A stretch of DNA of 64,000 nt from Paludibacter sp. (GCF_009712605.1 NZ_WASO01000011.1:62001-126000); one strand, 5' to 3'; numbered from the stretch's first letter, positions 24,032 to 32,510 are shown. The notes: a model not told the origin generated them from the letters alone. Made by a program: numbers and translations.

Positions 24032-25629
24032 GAATAGATAAGATATATATCGAAGAGTTTAAAAATTTGAATCAATTCTGTGTTGATTTAGATGAAACCA
24101 AAATGCATACTGTATTTATTGGTGAAAACGCAGCAGGTAAATCTAATTTACTAGAAGCAATCGTTATAATCTTTAGGGATTTGGATTTGGATGATCAAAC
24201 TGTCTTCGATTATATTATCGAATATCAATGCAAAGGCAATCTTATAAAAGTGGAAGGAGGCCCCAATATAAAAGGTAAGTTTCAGATGTATCTGGGTGAA
24301 CGAAAAGATGGTAAAATTGAATATTCGTCACGCACAGTTTCAAAAAAAGAGATAAGAGAACACAAAGAAGAGTATTTGCCAAAATATGTATTCTCATATT
24401 ATTCTGGTTTAAGTAACCGTTTGTTGGAACATTTCGATAAACACCAAAAAAGGTTTTATGATGATTTATTAAAGGGAGTTAATGCTCCTCAGAGACCTCT
24501 TTTTTATGCTAGATTAATTCACAGTCATTTTGTATTGATGGCATTCTATGCATTCCAAGATGAAGAAGTAAATAATTTTTTAGCAGAATATCTTGATATT
24601 ATTGGCCTTGAGTCAATTCTTTTTGTGCTTAAAAAACCAAATTGGTCTGGTGATAAAAAAACGGGAGATCCAAAATTTTGGTATGCTAAAGGTGTAGTAA
24701 AAGACTTTCTAAATGATTTATGGGAAGCATCTATGGCTCCAATAAAATCCACTGCAACAATCCGTGAAGATTTTAATAAATACCCAGAACAGGAGCAGCT
24801 CTATTTATATGTATCAAATCAAGATAAGTTACAAAGTCTGGCTGGGAAATATGGTACTAATACTGAGTTTTTTAAAAGTTTAGAGAGTACATATATTTCT
24901 GATTTAATTCAAGAGGTTCGAATAAAAGTCAAGAAAAGAAATGTTAATGGTGATATTACATTTAAAGAACTTTCTGAAGGAGAACAACAGCTTTTAACTG
25001 TTTTAGGTTTACTTCGATTTACAAAAGAAGAAGAATCGTTAATTCTTCTAGATGAGCCTGACACTCATCTGAATCCACTTTGGAAGTGGAAATACTTAAA
25101 TCTGATTGAAAAAATAGCACAAGAACCTGAATCCAGCCAAATATTAATGACAACTCATGATCCTTTAGTAATTGGAGGCTTAACCAAAGAAGAAATTAGA
25201 ATATTCCATGCACAAATACAGAAAGTTGAGAATGGTAAAGAAATTAAAAGAATATCAACTTTTCAACCAGATTTTGATCCAAGAGGATTGGGTGTAGCAG
25301 GAATATTAACAAGTGAGTTTTTTAATTTGCCAAGTACTTTGGATGAAGCGACTTTAAAGCTATTAAATGATAGAAATGAGCTTATAACTAAGCAGTCTAA
25401 TAAAGGTCTTGATGATGATGAACTGGAACAACTTAATGACATATTCTTAAAACTAAGTGGATTAGGGATAAATACAACGGATCGAGATCCATTGTATCAA
25501 AAATTTTTAACTCTAGTTTCTCAAAGAGATGAATTCAAAATTGAGAAGCCAACAAAAGAAGATAAAAGAAAGCAAGATGAAATAGCTCTGGAAATATTGG
25601 ATGAACTTTTTAAAGAAGAAGATTTATGA
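24028..25629 (+). CDS. ABC/SMC-type AAA ATPase, PtuA-like
   Basis: A 533-residue ATPase with an ABC/SMC-type head: Walker A GENAAGKS at 32-39, signature LSEGEQQ at 315-321, Walker B with D342-E343 in LILLDEPDTHLNP, and H377 in MTTHDP. Between Walker A and the signature lies a helical insert (FSYYSGLSNRLLEHFDKHQKRF, then RPLFYARLIHSHFVLMAFYAF). The C-terminal 130 residues are charged and helical. Followed with a 4-base overlap by an HNH nuclease, this is the PtuA-PtuB arrangement of Septu defence, where the ATPase controls the nuclease. Other OLD-like or restriction-associated ATPases are possible, but no TOPRIM domain is present. Confidence 0.85.
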   Translation: MRIDKIYIEEFKNLNQFCVDLDETKMHTVFIGENAAGKSNLLEAIVIIFRDLDLDDQTVFDYIIEYQCKGNLIKVEGGPNIKGKFQMYLGERKDGKIEYSSRTVSKKEIREHKEEYLPKYVFSYYSGLSNRLLEHFDKHQKRFYDDLLKGVNAPQRPLFYARLIHSHFVLMAFYAFQDEEVNNFLAEYLDIIGLESILFVLKKPNWSGDKKTGDPKFWYAKGVVKDFLNDLWEASMAPIKSTATIREDFNKYPEQEQLYLYVSNQDKLQSLAGKYGTNTEFFKSLESTYISDLIQEVRIKVKKRNVNGDITFKELSEGEQQLLTVLGLLRFTKEEESLILLDEPDTHLNPLWKWKYLNLIEKIAQEPESSQILMTTHDPLVIGGLTKEEIRIFHAQIQKVENGKEIKRISTFQPDFDPRGLGVAGILTSEFFNLPSTLDEATLKLLNDRNELITKQSNKGLDDDELEQLNDIFLKLSGLGINTTDRDPLYQKFLTLVSQRDEFKIEKPTKEDKRKQDEIALEILDELFKEEDL

Positions 25630-26432
25630 GATATATTGATTTAGAAAACAATCCACCTCCACAAGATTGGATTGATAGAGCTGATGCTATAACTCAACAA
25701 TTGATTAATGCCACAACTCAGGATGATAGAAATGCAATTATCGATGCAAACCAAGGAATGTGGACTGAACTAAAAGATCATTTAAGAGGGTTAAGTAATA
25801 ATAAATGTTGGTATTCAGAATCAAAAAATGATAGTGCTCACTGTCATGTAGATCATTTTCGACCTAAGAAAAAAGCAATCGATGAAAATGGAGATGATAA
25901 AGGAGGGTATTGGTGGCTAGCTTTTGATTGGTTAAATTATAGATATTCTGCACCTGCTGAGAATGTGAGAAAAAACAGTTATTTCCATGTAAATAATCAT
26001 AAAGCCAATACTCCTGATGATTCAATTTTAATGGAGGATATTCGTTTCTTAGATCCAACGGATATAGAAGATCCAGACAAGCTTGCATTCACAAACGAAG
26101 GATTTGTTGAGCCTAGAGCTTCTGAAAAGAATTCAAGGAATTATATACAAGCCGAATATACCATTAGGAGGATGAATCTGAACAAAACTGAAATGATCGA
26201 TACACGAAAAGATAAATTCGTAAAAACTCAGAATTTAATCAAAGCGACACAAAACTTAGTGGCTCAACAAGAAAAAGCTTTTTGTCCTGCAAGAAAGCAA
26301 AAGATAATAGATAACATGAAGCTTATTTTAGAATTGGCTTCTTCTGAATCTGAATATTCAGCTGCAGTGAAGTATTGCATGAGAAGTGCGGGTTTGGCAT
26401 GGGTTAATGGACTGTTAGAAAGGGCGGCATAA
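25626..26432 (+). CDS. HNH endonuclease, PtuB-like
   Basis: A 268-residue HNH-type nuclease. The core reads C61-W-Y-S-E65, then C73-H-V-D-H-F-R-P-K81, then GGYWWLAFDWLNYRYS, matching the family with CWYCE, HxDHFRPK and WxNYRxSC-x2-C. The catalytic-type HVDH and the final Asn are kept. The structural zinc cysteines are altered: CWYC is CWYS, and the later Cys-x2-Cys is replaced by RYSAPAEN. C73 may partly compensate. The C-terminal half is helical (NKTEMIDTRKDKFVKTQNLI). It starts inside the end of the ATPase gene and is last in the operon. It is expected to cut DNA or RNA when released or activated by the ATPase. Confidence 0.85.
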   Translation: MRYIDLENNPPPQDWIDRADAITQQLINATTQDDRNAIIDANQGMWTELKDHLRGLSNNKCWYSESKNDSAHCHVDHFRPKKKAIDENGDDKGGYWWLAFDWLNYRYSAPAENVRKNSYFHVNNHKANTPDDSILMEDIRFLDPTDIEDPDKLAFTNEGFVEPRASEKNSRNYIQAEYTIRRMNLNKTEMIDTRKDKFVKTQNLIKATQNLVAQQEKAFCPARKQKIIDNMKLILELASSESEYSAAVKYCMRSAGLAWVNGLLERAA

Positions 26433-26788
26433 TGAATTTGAATCTAATGCCAATCCCTAACATCCATACACATTGCCAAGTCGTTCAAAAAGGACAGCAC
26501 GCCGCTAGCGCGAGTCTCCTGACTCTTGCTCATCATATTCGGCAATAGCATCAGGGGCGTTAGCCCTATCGTCTTGGTAGCACAAACCGGGAAATTGTAA
26601 AAGAGGGGCGTAGCCCTGATATCTAAACGACTCATCAGAGGAAATAGATCAGAGCTACGCTCCTCCGGCTTCATTTTTCTATGCTCTTTCTACAAAGACT
26701 ACGGAGCTATCGCCCCTAAATTTGCGCTCGTTCATATTTATATTCTGATAGTGCAATAATTGTGTCCAATAATCAAACTCATCCCCCT
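26433..26788. repeat. Intergenic region with REP-like palindromes
   Basis: A 356-base gap between the defence operon and the GH53 gene. It holds several small palindromes: AGGGGCGTTAGCCCT at 26553-26567, AGGGGCGTAGCCCT at 26604-26617, a GAGCTACGCTCC-type site near 26652-26663 and GAGTC/GACTC arms near 26511-26525. The repeated GGGGCGTAGCCCC-like core suggests an intergenic repeat family. No coding frame or transposase was seen. The first promoter element of the GH53 gene is at its right end. Confidence 0.55.
26717..26724 (+). promoter_or_regulatory. -7 element of the GH53 gene
   Basis: TAAATTTG, giving a leader of about 58 bases before the ATG at 26789. No clear -33. Confidence 0.45.
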
Positions 26789-27796
26789 ATGAAACTCATC
26801 TATAAAATCACCCTGCTTTTACTGCTTGCCGGAGCCATCCGGCCGTGTAAGGCGCAATTTGCCAAAGGTGCCGATGTGGGTTGGTTGCCCCAGATGGAGG
26901 CTACCGGGTTTAAATTTTACGACAGCGACGGCAATGCCAAAGATTGCCTGCTGTTGCTCAAGGAGCGCGGCATCAACACCATCCGCCTGCGGGTGTGGGT
27001 CAATCCTTCCAACGACAGAGGGAGCGGCCATTGCGGCAAAAAAGAGACGGTGGAAATGGCGCAACGGGCTCAGAAACTGGGCATGCGCCTGATGATCGAT
27101 TTTCACTACAGTGACTCGTGGGCCGATCCTGCCAAACAGAAGAAACCGGCTGCCTGGGAAAAGCATTCGTTCCCGGAATTGTGCAACGACGTGTACAAAC
27201 ATACGTTTGAGGTGCTCGACACGCTGAAATCGGTCGGCATCACGCCCGAGTGGGTGCAGGTGGGCAACGAAATTCCCGGCGGTATGCTCTGGCCCGAGGG
27301 TAGCACCTCCAACTGGCCGCAACTGGCGCAGCTGCTTAACAAAGGGTACGATGCCACCAAAGCCATCGATCCGAAGATCAAGGTGATTGTGCACCTCGAC
27401 GAAGGCAACAACAACGCAAAATACCGCACTTTTTTCGATAATGCCACACAACACGGGGTGCGCTACGACATTATCGGCATGTCGTACTACCCCTACTGGA
27501 TCAACAAAAGTTACAAGGCCACCCTCGGCGATCTGGTCGCCAACATGAACAACATGATTGCCCGCTACAACAAGGATGTAATGATTGTGGAGATCGGTGA
27601 AGAGGACCGGCTGGTGGACGAAACCTACAATATGCTCACGGCAGTGATCAAAGCCGTCAGATCCATTCCCGGCAAACGGGGATTGGGTGTCATCTACTGG
27701 GAACCGGAAGGAGCCCGTAGCTGGAGCCACTACGCCCTCGGCTGCTGGCAAGACGACGGAAAACCCTCACCGGCGCTGGATGCTTTCAAAAAATAG
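26789..27796 (+). CDS. Glycoside hydrolase family 53 endo-beta-1,4-galactanase
   Basis: A 335-residue secreted enzyme. Signal peptide at 1-23 (MKLIYKITLLLLLAGAIRPC, cleaved near KAQ). The family 53 core begins FAKGADVGWLPQMEATG, with RLRVWVNP, MIDFHYSDSWADPAKQ, the acid/base glutamate in VQVGNEIPGGMLWPEG and the nucleophile glutamate in MIVEIGEE. It should cleave beta-1,4-galactan side chains of pectin (arabinogalactan type I) in the periplasm or outside. A GTG nine codons upstream is in frame but the ATG gives a better signal peptide. There is no SusC/SusD pair nearby, so it is an orphan, not part of a visible utilisation locus. Confidence 0.93.
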   Translation: MKLIYKITLLLLLAGAIRPCKAQFAKGADVGWLPQMEATGFKFYDSDGNAKDCLLLLKERGINTIRLRVWVNPSNDRGSGHCGKKETVEMAQRAQKLGMRLMIDFHYSDSWADPAKQKKPAAWEKHSFPELCNDVYKHTFEVLDTLKSVGITPEWVQVGNEIPGGMLWPEGSTSNWPQLAQLLNKGYDATKAIDPKIKVIVHLDEGNNNAKYRTFFDNATQHGVRYDIIGMSYYPYWINKSYKATLGDLVANMNNMIARYNKDVMIVEIGEEDRLVDETYNMLTAVIKAVRSIPGKRGLGVIYWEPEGARSWSHYALGCWQDDGKPSPALDAFKK

Positions 27797-28060
27797 AAAA
27801 GAGGATGTCACAAAATAGATATTGATTTATAATAACTTACGAATCGAAAGTAGATTTTTGTTCTTATACCCCAAACCCCTGAAGGGGCTATAAATCTGCG
27901 ATTTTTATTGGTGCAAAAGTCCCCTTAAGGGGAATCGAAGATCAGCGAAGCTAATTAGGGGCGGAAAGTATGGAATAGTTTATAAGTTTATCAATAACAA
28001 CATTGACTTTTGATACTTCCTCTTTTTTATGTTAGGGGCTTCCGCCCCTGCCCCCTACCT

Positions 28061-28239
28061 ACTTTATTGCCTTGACGCAAAAAGTAGGCAAAAAAGTCAA
28101 GGCTATGCCCGCTTCACTCAAAAAACTGGCGTTCGCCAAGCTAAACCGCCCAAACTTGCTTCTTCCTTTCGTCAGAAGCTTCAAACAATGGGCGATTTTA
28201 CGCTCGTCTCACTTGTTTTTTGGCTCACCGGACAAGGCC
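28061..28239 (+). repeat. Dispersed intergenic repeat, copy A
   Basis: About 179 bases that match, in inverted orientation, the stretch at 50035-50211. Long identical blocks include GTCAAGGCTATGCCCGCTTC and ACTTGTTTTTTGGCTCACCG. It begins with arms GCCTTGAC (28069-28076) and GTCAAGGC (28096-28103). By eye the copies agree at roughly three quarters or more of positions. No conserved reading frame or transposase was recognised. Confidence 0.75.
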
Positions 28240-28341
28240 GAGCCAAATCTGCTATAACAACTTGGACATTATCATCATGCTTTTTAAATACATATCTCTG
28301 GTACCAACATTGCAGACATCACCTTTCCCCTACTTTTTTGT

Positions 28342-28349
28342 TATCTTTG
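28342..28349 (+). promoter_or_regulatory. -7 element of the men cluster
   Basis: TATCTTTG, 33 bases before the thioesterase ATG; it probably drives thioesterase-menF-menD and perhaps the genes beyond. No -33 TTG at standard spacing. Confidence 0.5.
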
Positions 28350-28382
28350 TGTCCGCTTAAAACCGGCGTTTTAACGAAAATC

Positions 28383-28802
28383 ATGAACAAGAATCTCACT
28401 ATAGATCAGTACAATGAGTTGTGCAAAGGCACGCTGATGGAACACTTAGGGATGAAAATTACCGTGGTGGAAGAGGGTCGCGTGGAAGCTACCATGCCCA
28501 TCGACCGGCGCACCGTTCAACCGGTAGGAATCCTGCACGGCGGCGCCACCATCGCTTTGGCTGAGTCAGTAGCGGGCGTTGGATCTTATTATCTCTGTTC
28601 GCCCGAAGAACATGCCGTGGGGATGCAACTGAGCGTCAACCACATCTCATCGCCCCGCAAAGGCGAAGTGAAAGCAGTAGCCGTAATCCTGCATCAGGGC
28701 AAAAAAAGCCACATCTGGCAGGTAGAGGTCTTCGCGGCCGACAACAAACTGGTTTCGGTGATTACCGTTACCAATATGATTATCAAAAAGAAAGTTTCTT
28801 GA
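28383..28802 (+). CDS. Hotdog-fold thioesterase (PaaI/MenI-like)
   Basis: A 139-residue hotdog thioesterase. The block VGILHGGATIALAESVAG near residues 50-67 holds the HGG turn and the catalytic Glu of the PaaI/EntH/MenI group. Its position as first gene before menF and menD makes 1,4-dihydroxy-2-naphthoyl-CoA hydrolysis (MenI role) the best guess. An open frame extends 118 codons upstream, but it runs through a dispersed repeat and the promoter, so the ATG at 28383 is preferred. Its TGA overlaps the TTG start of menF by 3 bases, indicating coupling. Confidence 0.88.
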   Translation: MNKNLTIDQYNELCKGTLMEHLGMKITVVEEGRVEATMPIDRRTVQPVGILHGGATIALAESVAGVGSYYLCSPEEHAVGMQLSVNHISSPRKGEVKAVAVILHQGKKSHIWQVEVFAADNKLVSVITVTNMIIKKKVS

Positions 28803-29917
28803 CAGATCAATTGATACATATCGAACTGATAAACAAACTCACGCTGGCTGGTTCCTGTTTCGCGCTTTACCGGCTTCCGGGAAAGGAGAGCGTCCGCCTT
28901 GTTTATCAGACATCGGGGCAACCCACGCTTATCCGCTCGATTTCCGAACTGAACTACCGCGAAGGGTTTGTCTTTGCCCCGTTCCAAATCACAGACAAGC
29001 ATCCGCTGCTACTCATCAACCCGGAAAAACATCTTGCCGGTTGGGAAGCCATCGGAGCATTCCTTTCAGCGTTGGCCATCAACGATAAAGAGAACGCTTC
29101 CGGAGAAATTTTGGCCCATTCGCCACAAAAAAACACAAAGTCCACCTATCTTGCTGCTTTTGATAAATTTATCGGAGCGTTGCAATCGGGCAGGTTCAAT
29201 AAATTAGTGCTTTCACGCTGCACAGCCATTGCCCGCCAACCGGAATTTTCGCCTGCCGAAGCATTTCTCCGTGCCTGCGCGAAATACCCCGGAGCTTTTG
29301 TCTACCTCTGCCACACGCCCGTTTCAGGCACCTGGATGGGAAGCACGCCGGAGGTGTTACTGAAAGGAAGCCATGCCGCCTATCAAACGGTTGCGCTGGC
29401 TGGAACCCGCAAGGCCAAAACCGACTGCACCACCGCCACCCGCTGGGATCACAAAAACAAGAACGAGCAGTCGCTGGTAGCTCTCTACCTGCGGGAGGTA
29501 CTCGCGCGCAATGCTGAAAGCTGGAGCGAAGAGAAGACCGAAACGTTGACTGCCGGTAACGTGGTTCACCTCAAAACCGGATTTTCTTTCGCCTATCCAT
29601 CAACCGATAAACTGGGCAGTTTGTTGCAGCAATTGCATCCCACACCGGCCGTTTGCGGCTTACCGAAAGAGGAAGCCTACCGCTTTATTCTGGCCGAAGA
29701 GGGTTACGATCGCGAATATTACTCCGGATTTACCGGCTACCTGTCGGCTAAAAATCAAACGGATTTATACGTAAATTTGCGCTGCATGAAGATCGAAGCC
29801 GAAGAGCTGAAACTCTTTGCCGGCGGCGGCCTGCTCCCCTCTTCCTCCCGCGAAACGGAGTGGAAAGAAACGGAAGAGAAGCTGAAAACGATGAAACAAA
29901 TCATCGAGGTCTCTTAA
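28799..29917 (+). CDS. menF: Isochorismate synthase
   Basis: A 372-residue chorismate-utilising enzyme. The C-terminal fold shows KLVLSRCTAIAR, AFVYLCHTPVSGTWMGSTPEVLL, TVALAGTRKAK, HPTPAVCGLPKEEA and the terminal CMKIEAEELKLFAGGGLLPSS, all typical of MenF/EntC. It converts chorismate to isochorismate, the entry step to menaquinone. The only sensible start is the TTG at 28799, overlapping the previous stop as TTGA; the next Met is more than 180 residues in. It is followed by menD after 51 bases. Confidence 0.93.
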   Translation: MTDQLIHIELINKLTLAGSCFALYRLPGKESVRLVYQTSGQPTLIRSISELNYREGFVFAPFQITDKHPLLLINPEKHLAGWEAIGAFLSALAINDKENASGEILAHSPQKNTKSTYLAAFDKFIGALQSGRFNKLVLSRCTAIARQPEFSPAEAFLRACAKYPGAFVYLCHTPVSGTWMGSTPEVLLKGSHAAYQTVALAGTRKAKTDCTTATRWDHKNKNEQSLVALYLREVLARNAESWSEEKTETLTAGNVVHLKTGFSFAYPSTDKLGSLLQQLHPTPAVCGLPKEEAYRFILAEEGYDREYYSGFTGYLSAKNQTDLYVNLRCMKIEAEELKLFAGGGLLPSSSRETEWKETEEKLKTMKQIIEVS

Positions 29918-29968
29918 AGAAATTTTCATTGGCATATCGGCATATTTTATACATTGACCCATTGAACA

Positions 29969-31684
29969 ATGTTTTCCAATAAACCCAACATATTACAACT
30001 TGCCTCGCTGATGCTGCAATACGGCATTCGTCACGTGGTGCTTTCACCCGGATCGCGAAATGCGCCGCTGATTCACACCTTTACGCAGCACCCCGATTTT
30101 ACGTGCTACACCGTAGTCGACGAGCGCTCTGCCGCTTTTTTTGCTCTGGGATTGAGCCAAAAGCTGCAACAACCGGTGGCTGCTTGCTGCACCTCGGGAA
30201 CGGCACTGCTCAACTACGGTCCGGCCATTGCCGAGGCGTTTTATCAGGAGATTCCGTTGCTGGTTATCTCTGCGGACCGCCCCGAAGCGTGGATCGGTCA
30301 GGCCGACGGGCAAACCATTCCGCAAAACGGAGCATTTGCCGCTATCACCAAAAAGAGCGTTCAATTGCCGGAACCAACAAACGATACCGACGAATGGTAC
30401 TGCAACCGTCTGATTAACGAATCGTTGATTCAACTGACAGCCAACGGAAACGGTCCGGTGCATATCAACGTGCCGCTTTCGGAACCGCTCTACCAGTTTA
30501 CAACACCAGCTTTACCGGAAGCGCGACAAATCACATTTCATGCTGCCAAACCATCTTTTGAAATTGAGCATGTTAAATCGGTCTGGAGCACCTCATCCAA
30601 ACGAATGATTGTGGTGGGTCAGTTACCGCCCGAAAACGGTCTGGACAACATACTCGCTTCCCTTTTGCAAAAGGGCGATGTGGTCATACTGGCAGAACAG
30701 ATCGGCAATGTACACACTTCGCAACAGATCGGCAATTTCGATTTGGTGCTGGCATTATTGTCGGAGGAAGAGTTGAATAATTATGCTCCCGATTTGCTGA
30801 TTACCCTGGGCGGACATCTCACCTCCAAACGGTTGAAACAGCTGTTGCGCAAGCACAAACCACAGCATCACTGGGATATTCGTCCCGATGGCAAGGTAAA
30901 AGATACGTTCCAGACACTCACCGACTTGATTCCGACTGATGCAGGGGATTTTTTGCAACAGTTAGCTGAAAACATCATTACTGAGAAAGATAAAGAGAAT
31001 AATTTCAGCAAGTTGTGGCAAGATAAATCAATGAAGGTAGATCAGGAAGTTGCCCGTTTTATGAAAGAGTCTCCCTTCTCCGATCTCACTGTCATCAATG
31101 CGTTTATACAAAGTTTGCCACAGCAATCCTCGCTCCATTTGAGTAGCAGTGCGCCTATCCGTTATGCTCAGATCTGCAACCTGAATCCGACGGTTTCGGT
31201 TCTCTCCAACCGGGGCACCAATGGCATCGACGGATCGATGTCTACTGCGGTAGGGTATGCTACGGCCAACGAAGGAATGACTTTCCTGCTGATCGGTGAT
31301 CTGAGCTTCTTCTACGATATCAACGCCTTGTGGAACAAACAGATCAGTAAAAACCTGCGGATATTGCTGGTAAACAACGGAGGCGGCAACATGTTCCACC
31401 TGATTAACGGACCGCAGCAATCGGAAGCCATGGAAGGTTACATTGCCTGTCATCATAGCGAATCGGCCAAAGATCGGGTGCTGGCTTTCGGGTTACACTA
31501 CCTTTCGGCCACCAATTTTGATGAACTCGATCGATGCCTGCCCTATTTCTGCAACCCGGACGAAGACTACCCGTTGGTACTCGAGGTTTTTACCCATACC
31601 GAAACCAATGCATACGTTTTCAGCCGTTTATTTGATGCCTTGAAAGAAAATTTAATGACCCATGACTTCATTGGATATGATTAA
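29969..31684 (+). CDS. menD: SEPHCHC synthase (MenD)
   Basis: A 571-residue thiamine diphosphate enzyme that joins isochorismate and 2-oxoglutarate-derived succinic semialdehyde. The N-terminal YGIRHVVLSPGSRNAPL, VVDERSAAFFALGLSQ (with the ThDP-activating Glu) and SADRPEAWIGQADGQTIPQ are MenD signatures. The ThDP/Mg site is in LLIGDLSFFYDINALWN with NNGGGNMF. Length is standard. Its stop lies inside the start of the following lipoprotein gene (8-base overlap). Confidence 0.97.
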   Translation: MFSNKPNILQLASLMLQYGIRHVVLSPGSRNAPLIHTFTQHPDFTCYTVVDERSAAFFALGLSQKLQQPVAACCTSGTALLNYGPAIAEAFYQEIPLLVISADRPEAWIGQADGQTIPQNGAFAAITKKSVQLPEPTNDTDEWYCNRLINESLIQLTANGNGPVHINVPLSEPLYQFTTPALPEARQITFHAAKPSFEIEHVKSVWSTSSKRMIVVGQLPPENGLDNILASLLQKGDVVILAEQIGNVHTSQQIGNFDLVLALLSEEELNNYAPDLLITLGGHLTSKRLKQLLRKHKPQHHWDIRPDGKVKDTFQTLTDLIPTDAGDFLQQLAENIITEKDKENNFSKLWQDKSMKVDQEVARFMKESPFSDLTVINAFIQSLPQQSSLHLSSSAPIRYAQICNLNPTVSVLSNRGTNGIDGSMSTAVGYATANEGMTFLLIGDLSFFYDINALWNKQISKNLRILLVNNGGGNMFHLINGPQQSEAMEGYIACHHSESAKDRVLAFGLHYLSATNFDELDRCLPYFCNPDEDYPLVLEVFTHTETNAYVFSRLFDALKENLMTHDFIGYD

Positions 31685-32510
31685 AAAATTTCTCTTTCTT
31701 TTACTCGCTCTGGTGGCCATCGTCTCCTGTTCTAAAAACGAGGAAGAACAGATTGGCCCACTGCAAGTCGATAAATCATCGGTTGTGCTTTCGACTGATA
31801 ATCCTTATGCTGCCATCCAAATAATAAAGGGCTCCGGCAATTATTCTGTTTCCTCATCCAACGAATCCGTTGCTGTATATCTGTTACTGGAAAACACCTT
31901 ATATATTTCCGGGAACGCAATGGGAAATGCGACTGTTACCCTCAGCGATGGAGAAGGAAATAGCGTCAAAATTAAAATAGAAGTAAAAAATTATATCCCC
32001 CGAATAGTTCCTTTATCTACAGTTATCTTTCTAAAAAAGGGAGATACAAAATCTATTGAGGTCACAAAAGCCAATGCCGTTTTTGCTATAGAATCCGGAA
32101 GCAATTCTATTCAGGTAAAAGAAAGCGGCAATAAGGTAATGATAAGCGGGTTATCACTTGGAACCGCCACTTTATACTACTTTGAAGATTTTTGGCCCGC
32201 ACAGATATATAACGTGCAAATCATAGAACATTATCCATTTTCAATAAGTCCGGGTTCTTCAAACATCTCAGTAAATAACGGCAAAGACGGTGAGCTATAT
32301 ATCATCTCCGGAAGTGGATCGTATAGCCTTAGCACATCAACCTCAGGTGTCATTTCCACAGAACTCCGACCATATCCAATAGCTGCAACCTTATCTCAAA
32401 ATAACCCTGCGGTTGTTTATTATAAGGCCATGGCTTCCGGAGTTTCTGTTTTAACCGTCACAGATAATGAAACTGGCGAAAGTAAATCATTTTCCCTTAG
32501 GGTAAACTAA
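31677..32510 (+). CDS. Lipoprotein with three Ig-like repeats
   Basis: A 277-residue protein with a lipoprotein signal (MIKKFLFLLLALVAIVSC) and lipidated Cys18. The residues after it, SKNEEE, resemble the Bacteroidetes surface-export signal (K plus acidic residues), so display on the outer face is likely. The mature part has three repeats of about 80-90 residues, each opening with a PLSxVxF- or SISPGSSNISV-type strand and containing GxATVTL-like ends (GNATVTLSDGEGN, GTATLYYFEDF, GVSVLTVTDNETGES), like BIG2-type Ig domains. It overlaps menD by 8 bases, yet has no obvious part in menaquinone synthesis. Codon use is more AT-rich than menD and menB. Confidence 0.75.
   Translation: MIKKFLFLLLALVAIVSCSKNEEEQIGPLQVDKSSVVLSTDNPYAAIQIIKGSGNYSVSSSNESVAVYLLLENTLYISGNAMGNATVTLSDGEGNSVKIKIEVKNYIPRIVPLSTVIFLKKGDTKSIEVTKANAVFAIESGSNSIQVKESGNKVMISGLSLGTATLYYFEDFWPAQIYNVQIIEHYPFSISPGSSNISVNNGKDGELYIISGSGSYSLSTSTSGVISTELRPYPIAATLSQNNPAVVYYKAMASGVSVLTVTDNETGESKSFSLRVN

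Larger units (their letters stand above)
27797..28382. repeat. Intergenic region with palindromes and a dispersed repeat
   Basis: A 586-base gap with no gene. It has CCCCTGAAGGGG at 27876-27887, CCCCTTAAGGGG at 27921-27932, a GGGGCTTCCGCCCC palindrome near 28035-28048, the dispersed repeat copy at 28061-28239, and the promoter of the men cluster near its right end. Confidence 0.6.

Noticed and set aside
24028-26432. PARIS-type defence (AAA ATPase plus TOPRIM effector)
   Set aside because: The second gene has an HNH core and no TOPRIM or DUF4435 features, so the Septu-like reading fits better.
21063-26432. Integrase, tRNA or att-site signature for the low-G+C island
   Set aside because: No tRNA, integrase or flanking direct repeat was found at the borders, so the mode of entry is not visible.
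20946-26788. Search for an HsdR gene or fragment around the hsdM-hsdS genes
   Set aside because: No helicase motifs or PD-(D/E)xK motor protein was found on either strand in the flanks; the gaps hold only promoter-like and repeat sequences.
26819-27751. Minus-strand open frame of about 310 codons opposite the GH53 gene
   Set aside because: A shadow frame caused by high G+C at third positions; the GH53 frame has the signal peptide and catalytic residues.
28029-28382. N-terminal extension of the thioesterase frame by 118 codons
   Set aside because: The extension is translated repeat sequence and crosses the -7 element at 28342-28349; the hotdog domain is complete from the ATG at 28383.
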